Source: Nepenthes gracilis (taxonomy: Eukaryota; Streptophyta; Magnoliopsida; Caryophyllales; Nepenthaceae). From it: a stretch of DNA of 64,000 nucleotides. Below are positions 21,435 through 35,308 of the stretch, in pieces (position 1 is the stretch's first letter; every line of letters begins with the position of its first letter). The notes under the pieces are model-generated. The model worked only from the letters and a program-made list of their open reading frames with translations. It did no database searches and had not been told where the DNA came from. Location of the stretch: NCBI GenBank assembly GCA_033239525.1, contig BSYO01000036.1, positions 2,998,126 through 3,062,125 of the forward strand, in the 5' to 3' direction. A program made the translations under genes and the position numbers.

Positions 21435-23293
21435 TGTTACGTCTCGTATTTTTATATTCATTTTAATCATAGGAAACATGTGCTTATTTTAACAATCTGA
21501 TAAATCATGATAAATTATATTACACAGGATTCAAAGTAAAGTCAATCATCAATGACTCTGACATTTATTCGATTATAATATAATGTTAACTTGTGATAAG
21601 GAAAGATGTCAATTAAAATTTCAAACTCATCATATAAAAATTACATCGAAACTTACAAGGTAACCATAAGAAATTTACAAATATATTTCTAAACTACCAA
21701 TACCAAAAATTTACATTTTTGAGATACTTATAGAGTATAAATTCTTACATCATTACTTAAACTAAATCAGTTATATCATTATAGATTATCACACATTTAT
21801 TGGTTCTTATTTACTTTTGTTTATTATGTTTGAACTCCTATGAATCATTTTTATATCCATTTTAATCATAAGAAACGTGTGCTTATCTTAACAATTTGGT
21901 TAATCACAAGAAATTATATTACACAAGATTCAAAGTAAGGCCAATTATCAATGACTCTGATGTTCATTCGATCATGATATAATGTTAACTTGTGATAAGG
22001 AAAGATGTCAACTAAAATTTTAAACTCATCATATAAAAATTACATCGAAACTTATAAGGTAACCATAAGAAATTTACAAACATATTTCTAAACTATCAAT
22101 ACAAAAAATTTACATTTCTGAGATACTTATAAAGTATAAATTCTTATATCATTACTTAAACTAAATCAGTTACATCATTACAGATTATCGTACACTTATT
22201 GATTCTTCTTTACTTTTGTTTATCAGGTTTGAACTCCTATGAAGTATCTAGAGGAAAAAATAATAATAAGAGAGTAAACTAAATACTCAACAAAAATATA
22301 ATAGTTAAGGATATGTATATTTATCTTTAAAATAATTCACAATGAAGAAGATAGATCATGATGTATGCAAAAATATATATATACTTTTAGAATATTTTTA
22401 TGATATAATTGATTTTTTTTAATATTTAATCATTATTACTTGCCATCATATTCTTACCTTACATATCTTGATGAATAAAGGTTAATAGGCTTTATCAGCT
22501 AACAGAGTATTTTGTCGATATCTGGATTATATTCACTCCGTACAATCAAAGGCCAAAATCGTATAACATAATGATACTTTTTTTCTTATTTACATCTCAA
22601 AAATAGGATGAATTGTATTCACTTTATATTAATCAAAGGCCTTATCTTTCTTATTTACATCCTGAAAATAGGATGGCATTACCTATTATCTTCAAGTAGA
22701 CGAGGCCAAGATCATATATTGATACTTATTCAGAAATAATCTACACTATAATATCCTAAGGCATGCAAGAGAATACTATCCGTTAAAATAAATTCTTGGT
22801 TTAATTTTTTTACTTCTTAAAATTTTATAATAAAAGCCCTTATTCATAATCTTATTTCTTCTTCTTAATTTTTTCATCTTAGAAAAAATTTATGTTTCTT
22901 TGATATCATATTAGCTTCCACTCATGCACAAACTCATGTATAAACATATCAAATACATTTGTAAATAAAATCATAATAAAACATATCGTATATTTTCATA
23001 ATAAAACCATATCAATACATAATATAACTTCGTTTATATTTTAACATATACTGAACTTATTTTTAGAGAACATATTATTCAATTCCCGATCCATACATTT
23101 CATAATTTACCAATTCACTAATCGGTTCGATTTTATTTCATATCTTTAACCGGTTTGATCACAAATTCAATTTATGGATGTCACGAACTCGAACCAAGCA
23201 GGTCAATTTAAATAATTAATTATAATTTCTAAAATCTAAATTCCCAAATAATTTTAAACAATTAATACTAAGTCCCAAAATTCAGGTGTGACA
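21435..23293 (-). mobile_element. Decayed Gypsy LTR, Del/Tekay-like, with internal duplication
   Basis: On the minus strand it begins TGTCACACCTGAATTTTGGG, the style of Del/Tekay LTR starts, and ends ...ACGTAACA. It carries a decayed form of the GAGCATTTGGCTCA box (about 22265-22280) shared with three other LTRs in the window. It includes a 399 bp tandem duplication (21449-22245). No coding sequence or target duplication was found. Confidence 0.6.
21449..22245. repeat. Tandem duplication, two 399 bp copies
   Basis: TTTTTATATTCATTTTAATC at 21449 recurs at 21848 with about 90-95% identity through GAACTCCTATGAA. Differences are mostly transitions and no third copy is present. Confidence 0.9.
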
Positions 23294-25741
23294 AACTAAA
23301 ATATACACTCAATAAAATTAAAATCCTCACAGGACCTCATCGAACAACCGTCCGAGCAAAATAAATACGACCTACTTTACGATCATCGTAAGGGAGATAA
23401 TAATCCGACCCAAAAATCATAGTCAAACATAACAAAATATTCAACTATTTCCAACATATAACAACAAGCCTATATCCGGCCAATTCCATAATCCAAATCC
23501 ATCAAATATCAATATAAACCATAATAAAACTGAAACTCACCAAATCGGATAAATATCTAACCGATCAAGTCTGTACTACTGTACTGCATCCGAACCTTCT
23601 ACTCTGAATGGACAAAACAGAAAAATGAGCCTAATGCCCAGCAAGTATCATATTTAATCAAAAGGAGTCCAATAAATCAGATGAGAGGTCAATGGATGAA
23701 AATCCAATCAAATTTCAAAATAAATCCAAATCGCCGATAAGACAAATTCAATCAAAATCTAAGATCCAAATTTCAAAATTCAATGGTAGTCTCGTACTCA
23801 ATTCAAATATCCAACTCCAAACAAATGTCCAATTTTTAAAAATAGTCCTCGTCGGGACGTCTATATATATATATAAATATATATATAACCAAAATAGAAG
23901 TGATCCGAACCAATTCTAAAACTGATGTCGATCCGAGTCCAAATCCGAGTCCGAGTCCAAGTCCAATGCCCGATCAGCTTGTGATCTGGGACAAAATCCG
24001 ATAGCCGGATGATCCAATAGCGTGCGCAGAAATCGAAGCAGCACCGCAATAAATATTCCAAAGGTTCGGATCAAAACATATAATCAAAATCGTTTGTACG
24101 AGACATACCAAGCCCAATTATAGGCAAAAATCGGCGAATCTCAAATTCAAGTCCAAAAATTCATATCCAAATCAAAATCCAATACCAATTAATGTAAAAA
24201 TACAAATTATGCACCAAATTTGGGTTCTCAATATTTAATGACTAGCTTGTGGAAGGGTTACACATAATCCCGGTAACCTTAGGCCAAAATCCATGTACTG
24301 TGTACCCATAGATAATGTTGCTCACTATGTTTTGCCACCCGCGGCTTTGGGTGCATTCCTCAAGTTTGTCAGATATATTAGGACGTCCAAATATATTCTA
24401 AGGTCAAATCAAATCATCCAAATGGGAAGGGTCACTACTCCAAGCCTTTCCTGCCGGCGGAAAGGGATTTCCAAATAACAAAATAATCTCCCCGTCGGGA
24501 GCTGGCCAGAGTCCAATAATCCAAATCCAAATGTAGTGACAACAACCCGGCACGTACATGTGACTGCACGGCCAATGCAAAGTTTCATGCTCATTTTTTT
24601 TTATACAAATATATTAATTTAAAAAAATATACAATGTCCAATAAATTATTCAGACTTTCAAAAAAATATCAAATTCTCCAAAATCATAAAACACAGTCCA
24701 ACAACCCCCAAAACATCCAATGAGCTACACATGCATGTCCAGAATAAATAAATAGGTGTACCAAAAATGCATGCATGTTAGTAAAAATTTCAAACAGTAT
24801 CTAAAATACATCAGATGCGAAATTAGACCAAAGAGGGGGTTTACAGATACTTGCCTGGACCTCATACTTTGCAGATCTGAAGAAAAGATGTCTCGAAGTG
24901 CCCGAAACGGCCCTTTCTCTCTCCATCGCCCGCGCTGCAAGCATCGCCCATGTTGCCGCGCGCCATTGCTCTGTGTTGCCTTCTTCGCGGCTCTGCTGCA
25001 AGCCGCCGCCACCACGGCCGTCGCCGGTCACCGGCGAACCACCATCTATCACCGCCGTCACCGTTGCTCAATCGTCCTCTCCGGGAGCTGTTCTCTCTCT
25101 CCTCCGCACGACCCTTCCTCTCTCCTCCGCACATAGCCCTCAGCCGGCGGCAGCTCCCGCCCGCTCTCGCCCGGCCTCGGCCATCGACGGCCTCCCGGCA
25201 CCACCCAGCCGGCACCGGCACCACTGCGCCACCGTCTTCCTCCTCCTTGCGCGATTTCTCTCTTGCACTCTACATCGTCACCGCCACGGCCACCCACGAG
25301 CCACCGTCTCCTCAACCAGCCACCGTCGCGGCCTCACCCGCAACCCCCATCGCCGTCGCCGCACTTCGCTATCGCCGTCACCGGCAGTCGTCGAACAGCC
25401 GCCTCACTCCCTTCTCCTTCTTCCTCCTCCACAAACGAAACCCCAAAACCCTAGCTCCCTCTCTCCCTCCTTTTCTCTCTTCCCGATTCCCCAATCTTAT
25501 CTCTTTCTTTTCTTCTTTTTTTTTTAATCCTTATCCATATATATATATATTCCATTTTAGTTTTCTTTTAATCCAAAATCCGAATCAATATTTGGATAAC
25601 ACGGGCGCACCCCAGGCGCCAACCCAACTGATCCAAACATCCTTCCAAAATTTCTCAATATTTAATTAATTTTGTCACGTCCAATTTGCTCAAAATTATA
25701 ATCAATATTAAATTAATCCAAACAAAATCCTGGATATTACA
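23290..25741 (-). mobile_element. Decayed Gypsy LTR, Del/Tekay-like
   Basis: On the minus strand it begins TGTAATATCCAGGATTTTG at 25741. Its first 250 bp match the start of the plus-strand LTR at 59693 in order: a GGGTTGGCGCC-like box, AAAATGGAATATATATA, then a purine-rich leader. The shared box reads GGGCATTAGGCTCA at about 23630. It abuts another minus-strand LTR at about 23290. Compared with its relatives it carries an extra very G+C-rich block at 24880-25440. Confidence 0.65.
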
Positions 25742-27060
25742 ATGGATCGGTTCGACTTTTCATTATATTTTGTCGGTTATATCATGTGAGTCGATTCACT
25801 ATTATCCATATAATAAGTGGCCAGTTTATTATTTTAAATGAGCATATATAAAGATCAGTTCACTTACCAAATTAGCCGATTTATTAGAAACTAGTTCATT
25901 AAATATCTTTAGTATCTAGTTCTTATAATGGCCAACCGATTTTCATGATGTATCGCTTGATTACTAATTTAAAATATCATATATGGCTAGTCTATTATTT
26001 ATTTCTTAATTGGTTCACACTAAATTAGAAAGATAGGCAATTAAGTGCAAAGCGGCCGGTTTAGTGGCAATTTTCGTTCAGGGGTCGGTTCAGCAACCAA
26101 ATCAAAGTATTTTTGAAAACTATTTTACATGGTGATAGTTAAGCCTTAGTACTAGAAGACTTGGCTGGGCCAACCACTGGTTTAACCGGTACACACCTGG
26201 TTTAATCCATTTTCCTTAACTACCCTGCTACAGCGTAAACAGGAATGTAGGGTATGGTTTGATTGTCATTTTGGGGTCCGATTTGGTAGTTAGATAGTAC
26301 CAAATTTTATTAGTTGATACTTTAATATTATTTTAACATACTCAAGATACTTTGATTGCTGGTTCAACTAAATTGGGGCTCTGTTCAACCCATTTTCAAG
26401 GGCTGAAATTCAAGATTTTAGCAAATTGCTGAAATTCAGTCCTCGTTCTAATATTTAGTCCACTTCAGTGACCATATCGAGAAATTTTCAGAAACCATTT
26501 TACATGGTGATAGTCCAACCTTAGTACTAGAAAATATATTCGAGTCGGCCGCTGGTTCAACCCGTTCATAACTTGTTTAGTCCACCAAAGTAGACTGCCA
26601 GATTTGCATTAGTATCAGCAATGATGCAGAGGTGAGTTTTGATGCTCATTCGAGGATCCGATTTGGTGGTTCATTCAACCTATTTTCATGAGTCAATTTT
26701 ATACAATCTTAATAAGGGTCTTCACTAATTGGTAACCAATTGTAAGCCAATTTAGTGGTCGAATGGAGGCCAGTTTGGCATGATTTTCCCAAACTTCCAT
26801 TTTCAATATTCTGGTATAATTTGGCCAGTTTAGTTTACTCAATTTTTTTGAGGTTGAACCGGTCAAATTTTTAAGAGATATTTTTAAATCAACTTCATGA
26901 CAACTTAGAGGGTTCATTAAAGTTACTATACTAATTTTTATAGAGTTTGAATCGATAAAAAAATGTGATAAAAATTAGCACCAACAATAGTCCCTGATGT
27001 TCTCGGTTCAAAATGCCACTTGACTTAAAATTCCTTGAATCTAGCCTAATTCATGAGCAT
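25742..27060. repeat. Non-coding repeat DNA with a tandem duplication of about 375 bp
   Basis: Rich in degenerate GGTTCAACC / CCGGTT words. The block TTTTACATGGTGATAGT with CCTTAGTACTAGAA occurs at about 26123 and again at about 26498, each followed by a GG(C/T)TYAACC phrase. No gene. Confidence 0.6.
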
Positions 27061-27404
27061 TATTCCCCAAAAAAAAAAAATATGGTGATTTAGGTAATAT
27101 ATTAAAATTTCTTCACTGAAATATTCATGAGATGAATTGGCCATTAATAATATGTAAAAATTAGCATATCACAAGCATAACAGCAGATTGTAGAACCAAC
27201 TTTATAATGTATATTTCTGAATTTTAGCTATTCTAGCACGATAACGGTAATTATTATTCTAGAAAAAAAGTATAGTGATTTAGCTAAGAGGAGGAAGAAG
27301 AACAAAGGTAAATTTGAAGGAAATTTGATTAATCTTAAGACAAGTGTTTTTAAGACTAATTCTTTACTGTCACCCTCATATTTTTAGAAGTTTTTCTTCA
27401 TTAT

Positions 27405-27900
27405 TGATTTAGCTTTGAGATTCATAATTTAGATTTATTAAAGATTTGTTTAAAATCACATCAAATTTACTTCCTTCTTCCTCTCCCTCTTCTTCTATTT
27501 TTTTTCCTCTCACTCCTCTCAAAATTTTATAAAAAATGCATAGAAAACCAACAGAAAGTCCACATAAATAATAAATCGATATGCATACGCCAATTATACA
27601 TAGGTCAGACACAAATGCTACTTTTATCTGATACACAAGGGCCTATCAAGCTCGAGTTAGGTGCTGCAATTCTAGCTCAAACAACTCATATGTGGCTCTT
27701 ACACCCATTAGGCGTCCACCTAAGTCACTCTATATTTAATTTCTCAATCGAACCATTTATTTTAAAAATTTTTACTAAATCAAATTAATTAGTGATATTT
27801 TAAATCATATTTAATATCTACATATTAAACATTCAAATGCGATATCATATGCCAACAATCGATTCTAAAAATTAGCATTCAAAGTTGCAATTTGAATGCC
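27405..27900 (-). repeat. LTR debris, family D copy 1
   Basis: Homologous, in the same orientation, to about 46670-47100: AAATTTACTTCC, a CT-rich tract, CTCAAAATTTTATAAAAAATG, TACATAGGT, and TTTCTCAATC. The CT-rich tract beside a TATA-like stretch suggests an LTR R region read on the minus strand. No boundaries were found. Confidence 0.5.
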
Positions 27901-29488
27901 GGAATCCCATTAACAACAATAGAAACAATAAATATATATAAATGCCACAGATTATATACTTTGTATTTTTTTTTCTTTTTTTCACTAATTTTTTTTATTT
28001 AAAAATTTTAAAAAATATATAAATTATATATTTCACATTGCAGGATCCCGTATTCTGAGATATACACACTGAAATGTACAAACTCGAGAGAACCCGAGTT
28101 TCTTGATGATATACACGAACATTCTGAGATTATTGCATGTTTCTTGATGTCTTAGCCTCAGCAAGCAAATTCTTGGTAAAATCCAGAATTTATTTAACTA
28201 GTAATATTTAGTAATTATGCAATAATCTTTCGTGCATTTGTGTTACGACACAAATTATCTTTCATAATAAAAATATTTTTTTTATCAATAGAGTCCACTA
28301 CGGAGACAAACTAGAAGACAATAGAGATAATTAAATATTTATTTTGATATGTATTTTATTTTGCTACTAATATAATGCTGGGTAATTATTATATAACTTT
28401 ATATTTACTATTAAGCTAAATGTTACTATTTATTAATATATTTTTTGCCTTATCAATGATATTACAATTTTTGACACTACAAAGGTAATACACATTTAGA
28501 GAAATAATCTTGAATAAAGATCCAAATGTACTAAATTTTAAATATTGATTAATATTATAATCAAATAAATATTTTACAAAAAAAATTTAAAAATTGGATA
28601 TATTCTCCTCTAGTAGTAGCATGTCTTGATACCGATATAGACCTCACATAAACTTAAGTTGGGTATTCATCTGTCTTGAAAATTTTTGCACCCACTTATG
28701 GATGAACAATGCATCAGAAAAAACAAAGGCATATAATATAACTTATATAAAATGTACAACTTGTATATACCTAAATAAATATAGAATCATTTAGTCAAAT
28801 CGTAAAAAAGCAAACGGCACCAAGTGTGGTCACATCAAACATGAGTACTTTTTCCCTTACACGGAATCAACATGGATTACAACAAGTAAAAAGTTAACAC
28901 CGATTGAACTACTTCACACTTGTAGTCATAGCACATTTCAAGATGTAATCAATCAAAGTTTCGAAGTTTAGAATAGTGAAAAACTAATAAATGTGCATTC
29001 TCTATCCTCGTCTCGATTGCCCGTGACATCTTAGCATACCTACAACTACAATAACATATGAGTTTACCTTCAGCACCGAAGGTTGAGTTATAGATAAAAA
29101 GAAGCACCATAACATAGAAAATCTTTTAATGTAGAAAAAGTATCATACTTAAAAATTAGTTAGAAACAAAAAATTCATGTCAAACATCCAACATTTTTAA
29201 ACAATAGTAAAGAAGAAAATTTCAAAAATAGTACCTTAAGTGAAACATGTACGACCACGTGAGTCACTATACATTTATAAGATGTAACATTAAATATTGA
29301 CCCATAAAATATAAGATATCTATTCCTAACCATTTACATATACCTTTTACCTTTGTTCGGTTTTGCCCGTTTGTAACATGAGTCTTTGCCACTGTCTAGT
29401 TTGGCATCGTTCGATCAGAAATGAACATAGTGACATTCTAGGCCAAAAGTTTAAGTAACCCATATGCTTGGACAGCACATTTAACCTA
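27900..29488. other. A+T-rich, no gene seen
   Basis: No coherent frame or repeat boundary. Confidence 0.5.
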
Positions 29489-29705
29489 TTGAGGGGCTGC
29501 AACGTCCTTAAGGCCGTTAGATTCAAAAATTCAATGGCCGCATTTTATATAAAAAAATATTTTTAATTATTATTATTATTTTTATATTTTTTTTACATTT
29601 GATGTAAAAAAAATATTTTATACTTTTTTTATCATTTTATTTAAAAAAAATAAGAGCCGTCAGATTTTGAATTTGACAGCTCTGATTAGCGTTACAGGGG
29701 CAACA
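29489..29705. mobile_element. Small foldback (MITE-like) element
   Basis: About 215 bp. The left arm (CTGCAACGTCCTTAAGGCCG, then TTAGATTCAAAAATTCAATGGC) and the right arm, read in reverse complement (CTGTAACGCTAATCAGAGC, then TCAAATTCAAAATCTGACGGC), pair over about 45-50 bp. The A+T-rich centre contains TTTTTTT/AAAAAA runs. There is no coding capacity. This is consistent with a non-autonomous DNA transposon; its superfamily could not be set because terminal bases and target duplication are unclear. Confidence 0.55.
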
Positions 29706-32540
29706 ACCACCAATAATTCAATAATTGACAGCTAAAATGTAATATTTGGTTATCAAACATATATTTAGCTATTGCCAACCTATCAACTGTGGTTTTTTTT
29801 TTTTTTAAATTACACGAGTTTGTTACCTAAAATAATTAATTGAAGTACATGTTGGAGGATGATGATTTTTTTTATCCCCAAAATACAAATAAAATAACGT
29901 CTCGCCTAGTCTCTCTCACCTTCGGGAGAACATGCAAGTATAAGGTTTTTTATAATTAGAATCCACGCTCATTCATCAGAAGTAAACAATATGTATTATA
30001 TATAGTGGGGTCAATTGACCATATTGAAAATTTTTATGATAATAGAAGGGATAAATACATATATATTAATAATTGGCTTAAAAGTTTTTAGTGATCCCAC
30101 AAAAAAATTTAATCTATATTATTAAATTTATTTGTTAACTATTATGACTCATATGTTTGACAATATTAGCCGATTTTTCATCAATTTTGAATAAAGGAAA
30201 AGGCATAATTATTTTAATCTAATTTTAAAAAATAAAATTACAAAATTTATTAACCTTGTTAAAAAAATCTTAAATTTACTGAACTGTTAGATCTTTTTTT
30301 TATGTATATATTGGGAGACTCTAACTCATCGATTTGTCATTTTTAGCATGTAAAATGTACTGGGTCACCATTTTCCATGCCAAATAAGATCATCAAGTAA
30401 ATAGAAAGGAGATATAGTGACACATTTTGTTTATGATTAGGGATAGAACTATTAAGAGGTAGGAGCCCTATGCCCTAAAGAAGAAAATTTTAGAGCTGAG
30501 ATTGGGACTAGCCATAAGAAATGCAGTGAATTTTGGAGATAGGGGAAGGTTTTATTTATTGTTTGGTTAGCAAGAGATGGGGTTAGAATAGAGGATGATA
30601 TAAAAAGCCTTCTTGTTCACCCAAAATATAAAAACACAAAATTGTTTTATTTTAATATTTTATTTTTAGATAACGATTTTGACTTAATTATTTTAATTTT
30701 TATCAACTTTTTTTTTAAAAAAATAAATCACATCTATTCAATTTAAATGAACATTTAAGATTTAGATATAGACTGACTTTAGTTCTATAATAAATATAAC
30801 TATCCTCAATTTTAAAATTTATATTGTCTTGCCTTATTTTCAGATATGTTGTGATAATTTCTCTTTATTTGATAGCATTACCGATTAGTCCTTCTCTCCA
30901 AACTTTTTTAATGTGTAATAATGAATTAGTATATTATAGTATAGTAAGTACTAGTCATATTTTGGGGATAATTAGTGATCAAAGAAGAAATATATAGGTA
31001 ATTAAAATTGGGGCAAGTTAATATTTTTTTGGGATTGGACAAAAGGCTTGCTCAATGTAATTTCATAAAGACAATGCAATCTTAGGAGAAAGATAACTAA
31101 AACCATGAAATATAAGATATATTGGGGTAAGTTAGTTTCATGTCATATCTATGGTATGTTGTTTGTGACATTTGGATCCGATTTTTAATGTCATTCTTCT
31201 TGTTGGTATGGCTTTAGTATTTGAACTGCTACTTAAATGATAATTTTTGTGATTATTTCTATGTCATTTATTGGTGTTTTAGCTAGTATTTAAATGGTTG
31301 AGTTGATGTCCAAGCACAAGGCACACAATCAAAAAAAATAACTTTCGGGTTAAAATCCAAATCATTTTGAAACACTTGAAAGTGCTAAACACAGAGAGTA
31401 AAAAAAGAGAAAGTAAGACGAGTAAGAAATTTTAGTTATTTGGACTTTAATAAGTATTCTGTTCTTTATTAACCTTGAATATAATATTCTATATTTCATA
31501 TAGAATGTTTTCCTATTATTTCATATTATTCATTGTTGAAGTTATATGTATGCTATATTTTGTATAACCAAAGTACGTGGGGTAACTGGATCTCAAGCTT
31601 ATAGTGTGCTATAGGACTAATAAAATCTTGTAAATAGTAGAGATAATTATGGATAAAAAGTCTTGCAATTTTTTCTATTTGAAAGGAATTTTACACAAAA
31701 CAATTATTGTTCATTTTGTTTGGGTGATTGTGTGCTTTTTGTTTCTCCTCAGGAGATGAATTGTATTGTTGTGAATTGTATTGTTGGGATTTTCTAGCAA
31801 GATAGTCGTAACACTGATCCTAAAATAAAATGTTTTAGATCAATTAAGAATCAAGACAAAGAAATAATTAAAAATAGCATTGAAAAATAATAATGCCTAG
31901 AGTAGGTATCACAATATCTGATTAAAAAGTGTAAAAGTAAATAATAAATATTATGACAGCTCTAGCTAATTATTCTGTTAGCCTGCAACTATTTGTCCAC
32001 CAAATAAATTAATGTGTCATGAACTAAGTATTTACTCAAACTCAAAAGAAATATAATTAGAATCTATAATTTCCTTCGCCTACTCTTCCTTTGGCTTTCA
32101 AGATGTAATAGACGCTACAATCGTTGGATCAGATGAGGCACTTGAGTTAATGGCATATTCATAATACAATCGTGCCTCTCAAAATGCCTTTTGGATGGAT
32201 ATTTGAGATTATAGGATAAAATCAAACTTCTATCTCAAGTCAAGACTAACTAAAAAGATTGCTATTATTAAGCAAAGAGTCCATGGCATACAGTAGAATA
32301 ATTTATATGAATATAAAGGTAAAATCAACCAAATATAAGAAATGATTAGTTGAGTGAGTTCCAATTCTATAGGTGATCAAGTTCCCAAGTTGATCATTAG
32401 AAGATTGATTGATCCCCTCTCAACTTTTGTGATGGACTACTTTTTTAATCGATATCCAACAAAATTTCCATAGAAAAATGGTCGCTAGATTGATATAAAA
32501 CCTGTACATTAATCCTATAATAACAAATATATAACCACAA
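29706..32540. other. A+T-rich, no gene seen
   Basis: No frame longer than background, no splice-consistent exon chain and no tandem repeat noticed. Confidence 0.5.
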
Positions 32541-32544
32541 TACA

Positions 32545-34679
32545 ACTTAACACAGGATTCAAAACCACAAAACCTCACGTGACACCAACATCACAACACC
32601 AAGTATCATATTAGCTAAGACAATATGCTATTAGGTTTCCAGACAAAACATACAGACATGCGGAAGCGTATACATCTATCAAATATAACGAAAACTAAGT
32701 TATATAATATCACCATCATTCACATACATCAACATACAAAACCCTCTCAAATATACAGAATTATTCCATAAAAAGAGGTACAATTCTAATGAAAACTAAT
32801 TCTTTAAGATTATCCTCTCAATCTTCAGCCTAACCGACTTCTAATCCTTTAATCCGCCTCATTGGCATGAGCTCATACGCATTTGAATGAGGAAAAATAG
32901 TAATTGTGAGTCAAATGCTGAACAAGTATAATATAATCAAAGATAATAAACGATATATATAAGATAAAGTAGAGAAAGGATACAATAGCATAATAAAGAT
33001 GTAAAAGCATGAAGTGTGAATAAATGTATTTTTAAAATATAAATAACTGTTCATATTTTATCTTTCTTCTCTTATGGTTTCAAAATATGTATAAATTTTT
33101 TTATCTTTACGGATCATGACCAATAGGCCTTACTAACTAAAGAAGCGAAAAATGAAAATCTGGATTGTGTTTATTTTTACACAATCAAAAGTCATCTCCT
33201 CCTATTCAGGACCTAGAGACGGGCCATCTACATATAATCCATGTAAATGGGACCTTAGCCACATACGATCATTAGCTGACAACGATATTCTACTATAATA
33301 TATTAAGGTATGCCAATGAATAATACTCACCATAAAACATGACTAGCATAATCATTGAATTTTTACTATAATATTTATTACGTATTAGAAAATATTACCC
33401 TTTGAAATATAAATTTATGGTCTAAATTTTACCATTTTTTTCTTTGAAAGAAAGTCTACCAAATTTCTTTCACAAAATTCTCACTCTGGAAGAACAAATT
33501 ATACACATATTAAATTATGATATTTTCTTCGTAAACTTACATAATTTTCATATTTCTTATGGGTTTAAATCTTTATATGATTTAAATTATATGTATGAAT
33601 ATCATAAAATATAAAAAAATAGAAATTTCTACCACTGTAAGCCAAACATGACCTTAAAACTTTTGGATAATAAATTTTCTTCACAAGCATATAACATAAT
33701 TTTCGAAGTATAAACAAGATAATATATGTAATGTACATGTGAAATAATATCCCGATTCATGTCCGATAAAATTTCGGAATATATAAAATTAACGTATATA
33801 AAATATATGTGCTTAAATACCAAAATATCGGATGCCCACGTCCATAAAGTTAAGAATACGAATTTCTAAAGTCAAATCATGTATAAATTACAAACAATTC
33901 GGATAAAACCTAAAGGGGACACGGGTTAGGGTTCCAGCGAATGTAATTTCGTATAAAACTACCAAATCGAACACCCAATTGATGAATTAATATGTTCCAT
34001 GTATGAGTAATGATATTCTAGAATCAATTTATGTAAAAGTCCCAAAAATCGAATGGTGAAGGCATCCGGGCTCGAAGTTAGGATTTCGGTGCAAAAATCG
34101 GTCAAAAACTAAAAAATCGGATATGAAATCAATATATATTCATACTCAAATTATGAGTAATATTAAAATAAAAACATGGATTGGTATCAAGATAAAAATA
34201 CCCAAGATGAATGAACAAAAATTATAACAAGAGGATGAAAATTGTATAAATACACTTACCTCAACCCGATCTATCACTTCTTTAACTAGCTTGATCTCGA
34301 AATCGAACTCGAGAACTCGGATTTCTCCTTCTCTCTTTTCCTCTTTGTGGTCTCTCTCCTTTATGTGGAAACTCCGAAAAATGACTTCTGAAAACCGTCG
34401 CAGGGTTTTTATTTCACAGGCCGGCGCTCAAGCGCCAGCCAACACCTAGTACGCGCTCACCTGCGCATTTCAGTGCCTGCCCCGGGCGCTTTACCACCCA
34501 ACAAGCATTGAGGTGCTGCTTCAAGTGCCCATGGCGCCACTTGAGGCGCCCGGCGAGCACTCCAAGTTGAGATCTCCTACCGCTTTCGAAACCTAATTTT
34601 TTTATATGGATTAAATTTAATCTTAATTATATTAATTTAATTATCCTTAATTACAATATTTAGAATCCGGTACACTACA
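32545..34679 (-). mobile_element. Decayed Gypsy LTR, Del/Tekay-like
   Basis: On the minus strand it begins TGTAGTGTACCGGATTCT at 34679. It contains a purine-rich leader (about 34310-34370), the GCGCC-rich block seen in such LTRs (34425-34560), and the shared box as CAGCATTTGACTCAC (about 32910-32925). Length (about 2.1 kb) matches the solo LTR at 59693-61804. No internal coding sequence is attached, so it is probably a solo LTR; the left end is approximate. Confidence 0.65.
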
Positions 34680-34989
34680 ACTTTGTAATCATCATAATTT
34701 ATTATTTTTTTTTATATAAAATTTTATTTTTCCATCCTTTATTCACATTTGTTTGAATTTAGCAACCACCCTTTTCCTTAATCAATTCTAAACTATGCCA
34801 CTTGTTAATCTCATGCCACATGCATCATTTGAAATATCTTTTTCAATAATTTCTTCTTATTAAGATAATCATGTTTATAGATCTCAATCATTGGAATTTT
34901 TTTAATATATATATTTTTTAATTTTTTATAAAAGAATAATAAATTTTAATATGCTTTTTTTCATCAATTTTATAGATCTCAATATTTAA

Positions 34990-35205
34990 AAATGTTCCAA
35001 CAGGTGTGATCGTGCAGTTATATATGAAAACTACCTGCACAACCCTTTGATTAAGCAAAAGATCATGTGAACAGCTGTAGAGATTCCTACATAATTTCCA
35101 ATTATTTTAATAATATTGAAATTCGTTGGACAGAATTTTCTTCATTCTCAAAGAATAAATCAGTCCTAGTCGTCTTGAAGATGATACAATGCCTATATAA
35201 AGCTC
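34990..35205 (+). promoter_or_regulatory. Conserved peroxidase promoter, copy 1
   Basis: Upstream of the complete peroxidase. It shares ordered blocks with 41050-41250 and, inverted, 51200-51450: TGTGATCGTGC, GCAAAAGATCATG, a TAGCTGNAGA block, AATTTCCAATTA, GAAGATGATACAATGCCTAT. The TATA box is TATATAAAG (about 35193-35201), about 110 bp before the ATG. Confidence 0.8.
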
Positions 35206-35308
35206 CCATGTTTGCATGTTTTATGCATTAACCAATAAAAATCGCAAGCAAACACACATATAAATATATCTCGTGATAACTAATTTCACTTGGAGGAAAA
35301 AAAAAAAA

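Noticed and set aside
24898..24960. CpG-island-like promoter for a host gene
   Set aside because: No coding exon follows on either strand and the block is embedded in LTR sequence.
24898..25669. Long open frames (about 209 and 239 codons) on + and others on -
   Set aside because: Several overlapping frames are open at once because the block is G+C-rich with few stop triplets. Composition is Pro/Ser/Arg/His-rich with no motif, and it lies inside a decayed LTR.
32100..32480. Possible Copia gag remnant on +
   Set aside because: A few residues hint at gag spacing, but no motif survives well enough to support a call.
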